Both the position numbers and the translations under genes were made by a program. A stretch of 64,000 nucleotides of DNA from Deltaproteobacteria bacterium (GTDB lineage: Bacteria > Desulfobacterota > Desulfuromonadia > Desulfuromonadales > BM103), in NCBI GenBank assembly GCA_024636215.1, contig JAGXHL010000076.1, positions 19,578-83,577 on the forward strand. The letters run 5' to 3'. Below, in pieces: positions 1 through 8,484 of the stretch (positions within the stretch are counted from its first letter, which is position 1; each line of letters opens with the position of its first letter). Below the pieces are notes generated by a model that saw nothing but the letters and a program-made list of their open reading frames with translations, ran no database searches and had not been told where the DNA came from.

Positions 1-2
1 AG

Positions 3-734
3 GGCCATCGAGAAGCCCTGGCCCGCATGCAGTTCGCGGTTGAAGAGAGGGACCTGGTTTTACTAACCGGTGAGATCGGTTGCGGCAAGACAACCCTGTC
101 GCGTGCCTTGATGGACGCCCTTGACGACTCCTTCAAGGTGATTTGTCTGATCAACCCGCGGCTGACGCCCCTCGAGTTTCTGAGAAGCCTGGCGCACCAC
201 CTCGGAGTGCTTGAACCGGCGCGTTTCAAGGTTGATCTCCTTGAACAGATTGGCAATGTTCTGTTTGAGTATTATGAAAAAGGTATGACGCCGGTCGTGG
301 TGATTGATGAGGCGCAGCTGGTTCCGCATAAGGAAACCTTTGACGAAATCAGACTGCTGACCAATTTTCAGCTGGATGATCGCAACCTGCTCAGCCTTGT
401 GCTCATGGGCCAGCCGGAGTTGAAACAGCGCCTCAGGCATCGCGCTTACGAGCCTTTGCGACAGAGGATCGGCATGCAGTTCGAGCTGACGCCTCTCAAC
501 CGGGACGAGACAGCTGAATATCTTGATTTCAGGATGATTACGGCAGGAGGCCAGGCCGGCCTGTTCAGCGCCGCCGCCGTGGATGGACTCTACGCTTATT
601 CCCAGGGCACTCCGCGCATGATCAACCACGCGGCTTCTTTAGCCCTGCTCGAAGGTTTCGGCCGTGGAGCAGCCCGCATTGAACGGACGATTGTCGATGC
701 GGTTATGCTGGAGCTCGGTGGCAATTGGGATTAA
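3..734 (+). CDS. ExeA/GspA-type AAA+ ATPase, 5' end outside window
   Basis: The frame is open from the first full codon at position 3, and residues before the first Met (GHREALAR) match the usual start region of this family, so the gene begins upstream and only a short N-terminal piece is missing. Walker A is GEIGCGKTT, Walker B is VVVIDEAQL, and a sensor-like stretch LVLMGQPEL follows. Family knowledge: ExeA/GspA-like ATPases are AAA proteins best known for helping secretins cross peptidoglycan; many deltaproteobacterial copies lack the C-terminal peptidoglycan-binding domain. This copy stops soon after the ATPase lid, so it also appears to lack one. It lies upstream of chemosensory genes on the same strand with an 81-bp gap. 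The exact role is not evident. Confidence 0.8.
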   Translation, partial: GHREALARMQFAVEERDLVLLTGEIGCGKTTLSRALMDALDDSFKVICLINPRLTPLEFLRSLAHHLGVLEPARFKVDLLEQIGNVLFEYYEKGMTPVVVIDEAQLVPHKETFDEIRLLTNFQLDDRNLLSLVLMGQPELKQRLRHRAYEPLRQRIGMQFELTPLNRDETAEYLDFRMITAGGQAGLFSAAAVDGLYAYSQGTPRMINHAASLALLEGFGRGAARIERTIVDAVMLELGGNWD

Positions 735-776
735 GATGAAGACTATTCACCTGAGGGGAATAACAACTCGGGGGCT

Positions 777-800
777 GTTTCCGGACGAAAACTAACCAGG
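777..800 (-). repeat. Fragment of dispersed repeat family 1 (left end only)
   Basis: On the - strand this reads CTGGTTAG then TTTTCGTCCGGAAAC, the same left terminus as the fuller copies at 8875 and 46761. No right-end hairpin follows, so it is a fragment. It lies 15 bp upstream of the cheW start. Confidence 0.55.
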
Positions 801-815
801 TGCGTCAGACAAATT

Positions 816-1538
816 ATGGATATCGCAGAGATACGTAAAAAAGCCAAAGCACAAAAGCAACCGGACGAGGTGGTTGTCGATTCCGCTGTACAGGATGAGG
901 CACTCCCCGAGCCTGAAGAGTTTGATCTGTCTGATGAGGCTCATGCTCTTGAGACATTCGATTCCGACTCGGCGCTTGTCATCACTTCTAAACCTGCGGC
1001 TGATGGGCCGAGTGGCCTGGATCGACTGTTTGCCGTCACCGATGAGTTTGCAATGGCCACGACCGGGACGTCTGAGCTTGGCGAGTCGCAGGCCGACACC
1101 GGGGGGCAGGACAGTCGTCAATACCTGGCCTTTAACCTCGGTGACGAAGAATACGCTCTGGACATCAGGCAGATTAGCGAGATAATCAAAGTCAGAGAAT
1201 TTACTGACATTCCAAGGGCCCCCCGGTTTATCCTGGGCATTATCTCCCTGCGTGGCGTGGTCGTGCCGATTTTTGACCTGCGCTGTCGTTTAAACCTTGG
1301 TGTGTCTGATTTGCTGCCTACGACCCGCATTGTGGTTTGTCGGCACGAGGACGTCTCTGTTGGTCTGCTGGTTGACAGTATCAACCAGGTCGTTAATCTC
1401 GTTAATGATGAACTGGAACCGCCGCCGGGGGTGTTGTCCGGTCTAGACCGTGATATGGTGAGCGGTCTGGGTCGTTACCAGGGGCGTATGATTATCCTGC
1501 TCAATTTACAAAGCGTGCTCGATGTTGCGTCTCTCTGA
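816..1538 (+). CDS. cheW: CheW-like coupling protein with acidic N-terminal extension
   Basis: 240 residues. The C-terminal ~135 residues form a CheW domain: YLAFNLGDEEYALDI, then IPRAPRFILGIISLRG and VPIFDLR, the classic CheW core. Residues 1-100 are an acidic, Ala/Glu/Asp-rich extension of low complexity, probably disordered. CheW normally bridges receptors and the CheA kinase at the inner face of the membrane. It is the first of two cheW genes in this cluster (the other starts at 1932) and is followed after 20 bp by a CheY. No strong Shine-Dalgarno precedes ATG 816, so the start is less certain than the domain. The long extension is unusual for CheW, which is usually ~160 residues. Confidence 0.85.
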   Translation: MDIAEIRKKAKAQKQPDEVVVDSAVQDEALPEPEEFDLSDEAHALETFDSDSALVITSKPAADGPSGLDRLFAVTDEFAMATTGTSELGESQADTGGQDSRQYLAFNLGDEEYALDIRQISEIIKVREFTDIPRAPRFILGIISLRGVVVPIFDLRCRLNLGVSDLLPTTRIVVCRHEDVSVGLLVDSINQVVNLVNDELEPPPGVLSGLDRDMVSGLGRYQGRMIILLNLQSVLDVASL

Positions 1539-1558
1539 CGCGGCGAAAGGAGAGGTCT

Positions 1559-1927
1559 GTGATAAAGAAAAAAATTCTGATTGTCGAAGATGAGGAAAGC
1601 TTGCTCAAACTGGAAAGCATCCTGCTGACTTCCAAAGGTTATGAAGTTCACGGTGTCGGGGATGGCCAGGCCGCTCTGGATGCGGTTGCCCAGGTCAAGC
1701 CTGACCTGATTCTTCTCGACATCATGCTGCCGGAGATTGATGGTTTTGAAGTCTGTCGTCGCATCAAGGCGGATGACGAGACCAAGCATATCCCGGTGGT
1801 CATGTTGACGGCCAAGAAGAGTCGGGAAGATATGGCCCGTGGCGAACAGGTCGGAGCGGACTGGTACATTACCAAGCCCTTCAAGTCGGCGATGGTTATC
1901 GAGACCATCCAGAGATTTATGGCCTGA
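1559..1927 (+). CDS. cheY: CheY-like single-domain response regulator
   Basis: 122 residues made only of a receiver domain. The acidic pair is E10/D11, the phosphoacceptor is D54 in LILLDIMLP, the Thr is in VVMLTAKKS and the Lys in YITKPF. The start is GTG 1559, backed by an AAAGGAGAGG Shine-Dalgarno a few bases upstream. It sits between two cheW genes, with only 4 bp to the next ATG, so the three are probably co-transcribed. Known role: phosphorylated by a CheA-type kinase and passes the signal to an output such as a motor, pilus or enzyme. The target here is not shown by sequence. Confidence 0.9.
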   Translation: MIKKKILIVEDEESLLKLESILLTSKGYEVHGVGDGQAALDAVAQVKPDLILLDIMLPEIDGFEVCRRIKADDETKHIPVVMLTAKKSREDMARGEQVGADWYITKPFKSAMVIETIQRFMA

Positions 1928-1931
1928 GCCC

Positions 1932-2444
1932 ATGCCTGACTCTATGTCCGATAAAGATTTGACGGAGACCAAAGCCCAAGAGCAGCGTCAAGAGATTCAG
2001 CTCGCCTGTTTCAGGGTCGGCACGGAACTCTATGCCCTCGATATCATGCGGATCAAGGAAATCATAAGGCCGCAGAAGCTGACCCCCGTGCCGAAAGCAC
2101 CTGCTTTTATCGAAGGGGTTATCAACCTTCGCGGCTCAGTGATTCCCGTGGCTGACATGCGCAAACGTTTCGACCAGCCCATCGATAAGGACAGCCGAAA
2201 GAATCGTATCGTGGTTTGTTCTCTTGCCGGCAAGAATATCGGTTTGTTGGTTGATGAAGTGACAGAAGTGAAACGTTTCGAGCGCAAGGACATTGCGCCG
2301 TCCCCGCAATTCATTCATGGAGCCCAGGCAGATTTTTTTCTTGGGGTCGCACGTCGTGATGATGAACTGATCATGTTGATTGATCTTGGAAAAGTCCTTT
2401 CGTCGGAAGAAAAAATCGAACTGCAGAAATTGACCCACGCATAA
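1932..2444 (+). CDS. cheW: CheW-like coupling protein
   Basis: 170 residues from ATG 1932; the frame runs open further upstream but that part overlaps the preceding cheY and is not protein-like. CheW core: CFRVGTELYALDIMRIKEI, then PAFIEGVINLRGSVIPVADM, and IGLLVDEVTEV. A second in-frame ATG at 1944 is also possible because no clear Shine-Dalgarno decides between them. It couples receptors to a CheA kinase in the family model. Two different CheW proteins in one operon suggest either two signalling arrays or structurally distinct adaptors. Confidence 0.88.
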   Translation: MPDSMSDKDLTETKAQEQRQEIQLACFRVGTELYALDIMRIKEIIRPQKLTPVPKAPAFIEGVINLRGSVIPVADMRKRFDQPIDKDSRKNRIVVCSLAGKNIGLLVDEVTEVKRFERKDIAPSPQFIHGAQADFFLGVARRDDELIMLIDLGKVLSSEEKIELQKLTHA

Positions 2445-2514
2445 AAATTGACAGGAACTGTCCCCCGCAAAGTGCTGCATCGGACAGGTCCCGTCTCTCT
2501 CTAGAGGTTTTTTG

Positions 2515-3435
2515 ATGATTGTTAAATGCCCAGCATGCGCCGCCCGGTTTCGCCTTGATCGTGAAAAGCTGGCCGGGAAGCGAGTCACCATGCGGTGTGC
2601 CCGTTGTCGCAGCCCCTTCAAGGTCGAGTTACCTCACACCGCTCGGTCCAGAGCCGCGAAGCAGGTCCGGGTCATGATTGCACATAGCGACAAAGAGCTT
2701 TGCGATACCATCCGTGGTCTGGTTGAGGATGCGGGCTACGAGGCAGCGCTTGGCCATAATGGCATCGATGTGCTTGCTGCCATGGATGTCATGCGTCCTC
2801 AGGTGGCCATCGTCGATGTTGCCCTCGAAGGGCTTTATGCGTTTGAAGTGGTTGAAAAGGTTCGCCGCCGACCGGGTTTGGAGAGTGTTAAAATTATCTT
2901 GCTTTCCTCCGTTTACAACAAAGCTGCTTACAAGCGGGCGCCGCTTTCGCTCTATGACGCCGATGATTACATTGAGAAACATCATATCCCCGACGACCTG
3001 ATCATGAAGATCAATCGTCTGCTGGTCGGTGCCACACCTGCCGCTGATGCCGACCGCTCAGAAGACGTCGAAAAATCAGGTAAACGGCTTTCCGCAGCAG
3101 AGGGCGCCTCTCAATCCCTTGATTTTATCAACTCGGTGAATGAGAAAATTCAGTCGGCTGAAGTAAAAGAGGTTTCGGCAGATGGAGTCCCCGAGCGCGA
3201 GCGGGCCGAACGTCTGGCACGTATTATCGTCTCCGATATCTCGCTTTACTACATGGATCGTATCGATGAAGGGATTCTGCGCGGCAACTGGTCAGATTTG
3301 CTGGCCGCAGAGATCAAGGAAGCCCGCCGTTTATTCAGTGAACGTTTCCCCAGCCCGGAAATCCAGAAAAGCAAGATTCTGGAAGCAGCCTTCCTCGATC
3401 TGCTGGAAAAACGTCGACGGGAGTTAGGGGCTTAG
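2515..3435 (+). CDS. Zn-ribbon (MJ0042-type) plus receiver-domain protein
   Basis: 306 residues. Residues 1-40 form a zinc ribbon with CPAC and CARC pairs (MIVKCPACAARF, then MRCARC). Residues ~52-172 are receiver-like: VRVMIAHSDK at strand 1, a probable phosphoacceptor Asp in VAIVDVALEG, the Ser-Ser of ILLSSVY at the Thr position, and DDYIEKHHI where Lys is expected. The remaining ~130 residues are charged, probably helical and without a domain I recognise. ATG 2515 follows AGAGGTTTTTT, a plausible Shine-Dalgarno; a TTG directly before it is less likely. The last codons (Gly-Ala-stop) are written by the first units of the heptad repeat at 3427. Likely a diverged regulator of the chemosensory operon. 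Confidence 0.8.
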   Translation: MIVKCPACAARFRLDREKLAGKRVTMRCARCRSPFKVELPHTARSRAAKQVRVMIAHSDKELCDTIRGLVEDAGYEAALGHNGIDVLAAMDVMRPQVAIVDVALEGLYAFEVVEKVRRRPGLESVKIILLSSVYNKAAYKRAPLSLYDADDYIEKHHIPDDLIMKINRLLVGATPAADADRSEDVEKSGKRLSAAEGASQSLDFINSVNEKIQSAEVKEVSADGVPERERAERLARIIVSDISLYYMDRIDEGILRGNWSDLLAAEIKEARRLFSERFPSPEIQKSKILEAAFLDLLEKRRRELGA

Positions 3436-3509
3436 GGGCGGGGGCTTGGGGCTGGGGACTAGGGGCTGGAAAAACCTCCAGTCCCCAGCCTCCAGTCCCC
3501 AGTCCCTGC
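3427..3509. repeat. Inverted G-rich heptad repeats
   Basis: The left arm has six 7-base units of the type GGGGCTT/GGGGCTG/GGGACTA at 3427-3468. The right arm (about 3475-3508) holds the complementary heptads CAGTCCC and CAGCCTC. The arms can fold into a long hairpin with a short A-rich loop. The first unit starts inside the upstream coding region and supplies its stop codon. No T-run follows, so it is not a standard terminator. Confidence 0.85.
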
Positions 3510-3525
3510 ATTTAAAGGACAAATC

Positions 3526-5535
3526 GTGGCGATCATTGAGCAAATAACCGAGGCGTTAAATTCTCCGCACGAAGAAACCCGTTTGCAGGGTTTGCGTGAT
3601 CTGGCCGGCTGTGACCCCAATGAGGGTCTCGACCTGATTTTCAAGGCCTTTGGCGATGAGAGCTGGCGGGTTCGTAAAGAATCGATTGAGCTCTATCTGC
3701 AGTTGCCGATCAGTCGCGAGCTGATCGGTGAGATCATTGAGCTGCTGCACGCCGAGGAAAACGCCGGTCTGCGCAACGCGGCCGTTGAGATTTTGACCCG
3801 CATGGGCAGGGATTCCGTGCCAATGCTGCTGGGGCAGGCCCGCTGTCCGGATCATGATGTTCGTAAATTTATCATCGATATCCTTGGTGATATTGCCGAT
3901 CCGGAAGCGATTCCGGTTCTGATTGCCGGTCTGGAGGATGAAGACAGTAATGTTCGCGCCGCCGCCGCAGAAAACCTAGGCAAGTTGAAAAGTGCCGAGG
4001 CCGTGCCGAATCTGCTCAAGGCGATGCATCATCAGGATCTCCTGCTGCAATTCACCATTCTGGATGCCTTGAGCCGGATCGCTGCTCCCGTTTCCTTGAA
4101 TGACCTGCTGCCTTACCGGGACGAGAAACTTTTGCGCAAGGCCCTGATCGACTGCCTTGGTAAGGCCGGGGACGCTTCGGCCGTCAGCGAGCTGGTCGCT
4201 GCTCTGCATGACCCCATGCGCAATGTGCGCGAGGCAGCGATCCTTGCTCTGGTGGCAATATATGATCGTTACCCTGAGGCGGTTGTCGAGCAGTTGTCCC
4301 AATCTGAAACGGGGCCTGCAGCGGTCGCTGTGTCGGCGTGTCTTGAGGATGAATACAATGAACCTCTCAAGCGCGCAACAGTGAGGGTGCTGGGATGGCT
4401 CGGTGAGGCAGACTCTGTTATACCGCTTTTGAAAATGCTCGATTACGAATCACTGCAGCAGGACGCATTGGCTGCTTTGATCGATATCGGCCGGGGCAAT
4501 TGTCAGGCGCTGTTGGCAACCTGGGTCAAGGTTGAAGGCAACCAACGTGCCTATCTTGCCTACATCCTGGGTGAGGCCGGCTGTGCGGAGGGGTTATCTT
4601 TGCTGCAGGAAGGCTTGCACTCTGACGAGACCCAGCTGGTTCGCATGTCAGCTTATGCTCTCGGTAAAATCGGCGCAGTGCAGATGCTGCCGAACCTGGT
4701 TGATTGTCTGCGCAATGACTCGTCCGAGGTCCGGGAGGCTGCCAATGAGGCGCTGATCTCTCTTGGCAAAAGCTTCCCGGAACAGACCTTTACCGCTCTG
4801 GAACCCCTTCTGGCAGACGTTGATCCGATTCAGAGGATGTTCGCCGTGATGGTTTTGAGAGAGTTGGAAGACCCGGCGGTTCTGAACACCCTCGGCATGG
4901 CCCTCAAGGATTCAGCCGTGGAAGTTCGCCGGGCCGCTGTCAAGGTTTTTGAACGCTTCGATGTCAGTGAGCATATCAGTGCTCTGCTTTTGTCACTCAC
5001 CGATGAAGATGCTGAAGTTCGCCGTGCGGTTATTGAAATCCTCGGCCATTGCAATAACGAGGACGCCCTGGACGGTTTACAGCTGGCCTTGCAGGATGAG
5101 GATCTCTGGGTTCGCGCCTCAGCGGTTCGCGGCCTGGGCAGAATCGCCGGTGAACGCAGCTCTGCGCTGGTTGAGACCGCTCTGAAAGATCCTGTCGGCC
5201 TGGTCAGTATTGCCGCCCTGGAAACCCTCTCCTCTCTGACCGGTGCTGGTGCAAGGCCCCATATGCTTGCGGCCCTCGATCACAGCGATGAAGAGGTTGT
5301 GACCGTGGCTATGAACCTTTTGACCCGTTATGGCGCTGCGGACTGGCTCCATGAGCATGCCGAAAGGTTGATCAACCATCCTTTCTGGGCAGTCCGGGTA
5401 CAGATTGCCAAAAGCTCCGTTGAGGTCCTCGGCGAACAGGCTCGTCCGCTTCTGGAGGGACGCCTTGCCATTGAAACCGAGGAAGTTGTCCGTCAGCAGT
5501 TGACAGGTCTGCTTGCCGAGTTCCCCGTGAATTGA
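3526..5535 (+). CDS. HEAT-repeat (PBS-lyase-type) scaffold protein
   Basis: 669 residues made almost entirely of ~31-residue helical repeats with the motif D.D..VR..A...LG (examples: DEDSNVRAAAAENLG, NDSSEVREAANEALISLG, DEDAEVRRAVIEILG, DEDLWVRASAVRGLG). There is no signal peptide or membrane segment. GTG 3526 follows AAAGGAC and is the best start. HEAT arrays usually bind proteins rather than catalyse. Its place between the Zn-ribbon receiver gene and cheR (7-bp gap to cheR) suggests a scaffold or adaptor for this chemosensory complex. That role is inferred from position only. Confidence 0.85.
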   Translation: MAIIEQITEALNSPHEETRLQGLRDLAGCDPNEGLDLIFKAFGDESWRVRKESIELYLQLPISRELIGEIIELLHAEENAGLRNAAVEILTRMGRDSVPMLLGQARCPDHDVRKFIIDILGDIADPEAIPVLIAGLEDEDSNVRAAAAENLGKLKSAEAVPNLLKAMHHQDLLLQFTILDALSRIAAPVSLNDLLPYRDEKLLRKALIDCLGKAGDASAVSELVAALHDPMRNVREAAILALVAIYDRYPEAVVEQLSQSETGPAAVAVSACLEDEYNEPLKRATVRVLGWLGEADSVIPLLKMLDYESLQQDALAALIDIGRGNCQALLATWVKVEGNQRAYLAYILGEAGCAEGLSLLQEGLHSDETQLVRMSAYALGKIGAVQMLPNLVDCLRNDSSEVREAANEALISLGKSFPEQTFTALEPLLADVDPIQRMFAVMVLRELEDPAVLNTLGMALKDSAVEVRRAAVKVFERFDVSEHISALLLSLTDEDAEVRRAVIEILGHCNNEDALDGLQLALQDEDLWVRASAVRGLGRIAGERSSALVETALKDPVGLVSIAALETLSSLTGAGARPHMLAALDHSDEEVVTVAMNLLTRYGAADWLHEHAERLINHPFWAVRVQIAKSSVEVLGEQARPLLEGRLAIETEEVVRQQLTGLLAEFPVN

Positions 5536-5542
5536 TTGCCTG

Positions 5543-6424
5543 ATGCTTTTTTTATCCCCAGACATAAAGATGACCCCGGACGAATTCCGTCTCTTGCGGG
5601 ACTTTGTCTACCAGCATTGCGGGCTGAATTTTACTGAGGATTCAAAGTATCTTCTGGAAAAGCGTCTCGGCAGGCGGCTGCAGATGCACAACCTGAAAAC
5701 CTTCAAGGATTATTACTACTTCCTGCGCTATAATCCGAACAAGGATCAGGAGCTGACCGAGGTGATTGATCAGTTAACCACCAATGAGACCTATTTCTTT
5801 CGCGAGGACTTCCAGCTTAAAACTTTTATAGATGATATCCTCCCCGAAATCCGCAAACGCAAGGAGATTGAAGGCAAACAGACCCTGCGTATCTGGAGTG
5901 CCGGCTGCTCTTCCGGTGAAGAACCCTACACGATTGCCATGCTTCTTCTCAGCCAAGCCTGGCTGCGGTCATGGCGTGTTGAAGTGATCGGCACCGACAT
6001 CAGCCAGCGGGTTTTGCATCTGGCCCGGCAGGGCGTGTATGGCGATGCCTCGTTCCGCAGCACGGACCCCCAGCAGAAGGCACGTTTTTTCACTGAACAG
6101 GAGGGCAAGTGGCGCGTTAACGACGAGGTCCGAAGCCTGGTCTCGATCAGTCATTTAAATCTTTTCGATTCCTCACGCATCGCTCTGCTGGGGAAGATGG
6201 ATGTCATCTTCTGCCGTAACGTCATCATCTATTTTGACCATGCCGGCAAGAAGAGTGTGATCGAAAACTTTTTTCAGCGCCTGGTTCCGGATGGCTTTTT
6301 GCTGCTGGGCCATTCAGAATCGCTTATCAACCTCAGCACTTCTTTCCAGCTGCGCCATTTCCAGCATGACATGGTTTATCAGAAGCCTCTGACCTCAGGT
6401 CAAAGTGGCAGGGTGCTGCTATGA
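5543..6424 (+). CDS. cheR: Chemoreceptor glutamate methyltransferase CheR
   Basis: 293 residues, the usual CheR length. The N-terminal helical domain (FRLLRDFVYQHCGL, then EKRLGRRL) is followed by the S-adenosylmethionine-binding Rossmann domain with IWSAGCSSGEEPYTIAM and VIFCRNVIIYFD. It methylates glutamates in chemoreceptor signalling domains for adaptation. Its stop overlaps the cheB start (ATGA at 6421-6424), which points to translational coupling of the two opposing adaptation enzymes. No receptor gene is adjacent; the nearest in the window is at 50847. Confidence 0.95.
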   Translation: MLFLSPDIKMTPDEFRLLRDFVYQHCGLNFTEDSKYLLEKRLGRRLQMHNLKTFKDYYYFLRYNPNKDQELTEVIDQLTTNETYFFREDFQLKTFIDDILPEIRKRKEIEGKQTLRIWSAGCSSGEEPYTIAMLLLSQAWLRSWRVEVIGTDISQRVLHLARQGVYGDASFRSTDPQQKARFFTEQEGKWRVNDEVRSLVSISHLNLFDSSRIALLGKMDVIFCRNVIIYFDHAGKKSVIENFFQRLVPDGFLLLGHSESLINLSTSFQLRHFQHDMVYQKPLTSGQSGRVLL

Positions 6425-7506
6425 TCGCGGGCAAAGTCAGGGTGCTGGTGATCGACGATTCGGCCTTCAACCGGCGCAGTATTGTAAAAATGCTCGAATC
6501 TCTGCCGAATGTTGAAGTGATCGGCTACGCCTGCGATGGTGAAGATGGTCTGCGCAAGGTGATTGACCTGCGCCCGGATTTGATTACCCTTGATCTCGAA
6601 ATGCCGCGCATGGATGGCTTTACCCTGCTGCGCATTGTCATGCAGAAGCAGCCCACGCCGATTATAGTGGTGTCTTCTCGCTCCGATGATGGTGATGTGT
6701 TCAAGGCCCTTGAACTCGGAGCCGTTGAATTTGTTCCCAAGCCGTCGTCAAAGGTCTCACCTCTTCTGATGGACATTCGCGAGGAGCTTTTAGCCAAGGT
6801 CCGTGATGTGACCTCTGCCAACCTCAGCAACGTCATGGCTCGCAGCAAGGCCGTCAGTACCCTGAAGAAAGTCACCCCCCCCTCTCGGCGACCTCAACGG
6901 AAAGCTGTTGCCGATTCTCTTGCACAATCTTATCCGATGGTCGTGATCGGTTCCTCGACCGGGGGCCCGCCGGCCTTGCAGAATATCTTCTCTGCCATCA
7001 CGGATGAAATTCCGGTGGCCTTCGCCGTAGCTCAACATATGCCGCCCGGCTTCACCCATGCTTTTGCCGACCGTCTTAACCGTTTTTCCGCGTTGACCAT
7101 CAAGGAAGCCGAGAACGGTGACATCGTCCGTCCCGGTCAGGTCCTGATTGCTCCGGGGGGCAGGAACCTGGAGCTTTTTGGCAAAGGCCCCAACGTGATT
7201 GCCAAGGTCTCGGAGCCCAGAGGGCATCAGCGTTATCTGCCCTCGGTCGATGCACTGTTTGCGAGCGCGGCGGCTCTCTATGGCGAGCGTTTGCTCGGGG
7301 TGGTTCTGACCGGTATGGGCAACGATGGCGCTATGGGTGTTAGCACCATCAATTCTTACGGTGGACGTGTGATTGCGGAGGCTGAAGAGAGTTGTGTGGT
7401 TTTCGGTATGCCGAAGGAGGCCATAGCCACCGGGGTGGTCGATCAGATTGTTCCTCTACCAGTGCTGTGCAGGGAAATCTTGAGAGACTGCGGTTGTGAC
7501 AGTTGA
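6421..7506 (+). CDS. cheB: Chemotaxis protein-glutamate methylesterase CheB
   Basis: 361 residues: receiver domain (residues ~1-125, D12/D13, phosphoacceptor D58 in LITLDLEMPRMDG, FVPKPSS with the conserved Lys), a linker, then the methylesterase domain from ~residue 172. Catalytic-site motifs are all present: GSSTGGPPAL (Ser), AQHMPPGF (His) and TGMGNDGAMG (Asp). It removes methyl groups from receptors, and deamidates in some species, when phosphorylated by CheA. It is coupled to cheR by a 4-bp overlap. Intact, with no missing key residue. Confidence 0.95.
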   Translation: MIAGKVRVLVIDDSAFNRRSIVKMLESLPNVEVIGYACDGEDGLRKVIDLRPDLITLDLEMPRMDGFTLLRIVMQKQPTPIIVVSSRSDDGDVFKALELGAVEFVPKPSSKVSPLLMDIREELLAKVRDVTSANLSNVMARSKAVSTLKKVTPPSRRPQRKAVADSLAQSYPMVVIGSSTGGPPALQNIFSAITDEIPVAFAVAQHMPPGFTHAFADRLNRFSALTIKEAENGDIVRPGQVLIAPGGRNLELFGKGPNVIAKVSEPRGHQRYLPSVDALFASAAALYGERLLGVVLTGMGNDGAMGVSTINSYGGRVIAEAEESCVVFGMPKEAIATGVVDQIVPLPVLCREILRDCGCDS

Positions 7507-7638
7507 TCTGTAATGCAGTGCTTATGCTGAAATACAGTGTTCGTGCGCTGTTGCCATGTTATTAAGGCTGGATATTTTTACTCAGGATTGTTATCATTCC
7601 GTGATTTTGACAGGGGATAACAGACGAGGAGCTTGTGC

Positions 7639-8469
7639 ATGAGTCATCATGACGAAGAAAAAGACGCCGCAGGGCGTGCAGATGAATTCCTGCAGGTTTT
7701 TAAAAAGGGTGCTGAGTTCACTCAAGACCTTCTGAAAGAAAACGAACGTCTTCGCTTCCGGGTCGTGAAACTGGAGGAAACGCTCAAGGAAAAGGGCCAT
7801 GAAGTTGTCGCTGATGGCGCGGATACTCTAGAACTGAAGAAGAAAATTCTAGCGCTTGAGCAGGAGAAGGAAGAGATTCTGGGTCAGATCAAGGTGGTCG
7901 AGGAGGAGAATCAGAATTTTGCGAATCGTTATGTTGAGATTGAGGAAGAGAACAACATGCTCGCCAATCTCTACATCGCTTCCTATCAATTACACTCGAC
8001 GCTCGATTTCAAGGAAGTTCTGAAAATTATCCTTGAAATTGTCATTAACCTGATCGGTGCCGAGGAGTTTGGCGTGCTTCTGCTTGACGAGAAGACCAAC
8101 CTGCTTGAGCCTGTCGCCAGTGAGGGGATTGACACCTCTGCTTTACCCTCGGTCGCCGTTGGCACCGGTATTATCGGCGAAGCTGTCGAGTCGGGAGAGA
8201 ACTATTTTATTGATTCGATGGAAGGCTATAAGCGCGATTTCCAGAAGCCGATTGTCTGTATCCCGCTTAAAATCAAAGACCATGTCATTGGCGTAATCGC
8301 AATCTACAATCTGCTGACACAGAAGGACGAGTTCACCAATGTTGACTATGAACTTTTCACCCTGCTGGCCGGACATGCTGCCACGGCCGTCTTCTCATCG
8401 AGGATGTATTCCGACTCGGAAAGAAAGCTGTCGACGATTCAGGGTTTTATTGATCTGCTAACCAAGTAG
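7639..8469 (+). CDS. Coiled-coil plus GAF-domain protein
   Basis: 276 residues from ATG 7639, which has GAGGAGC eight bases upstream; an in-frame TTG at 7633 is too close to it. Residues ~15-105 are a long charged coiled coil (LKENERLRFRVVKLEETL, then EIEEENNMLANLY). Residues ~115-265 form a GAF domain (LNLIGAEEFGVLLLDEKTN, GTGIIGEAVESGENYFI, VCIPLKIKDHVIGVIAIYN). There is no catalytic output domain and no membrane segment. It is separated by 132 bp from cheB and by 15 bp from the next cheY. It could be a ligand-sensing scaffold feeding the chemosensory pathway; the ligand cannot be read from sequence. Confidence 0.8.
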   Translation: MSHHDEEKDAAGRADEFLQVFKKGAEFTQDLLKENERLRFRVVKLEETLKEKGHEVVADGADTLELKKKILALEQEKEEILGQIKVVEEENQNFANRYVEIEEENNMLANLYIASYQLHSTLDFKEVLKIILEIVINLIGAEEFGVLLLDEKTNLLEPVASEGIDTSALPSVAVGTGIIGEAVESGENYFIDSMEGYKRDFQKPIVCIPLKIKDHVIGVIAIYNLLTQKDEFTNVDYELFTLLAGHAATAVFSSRMYSDSERKLSTIQGFIDLLTK

Positions 8470-8484
8470 AGGGGAGAGATTTTC

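Noticed and set aside
2450..2462. GACAG-gaa-CTGTC hairpin after the second cheW
   Set aside because: Only 5-bp arms and no T-run; too weak to call a terminator.
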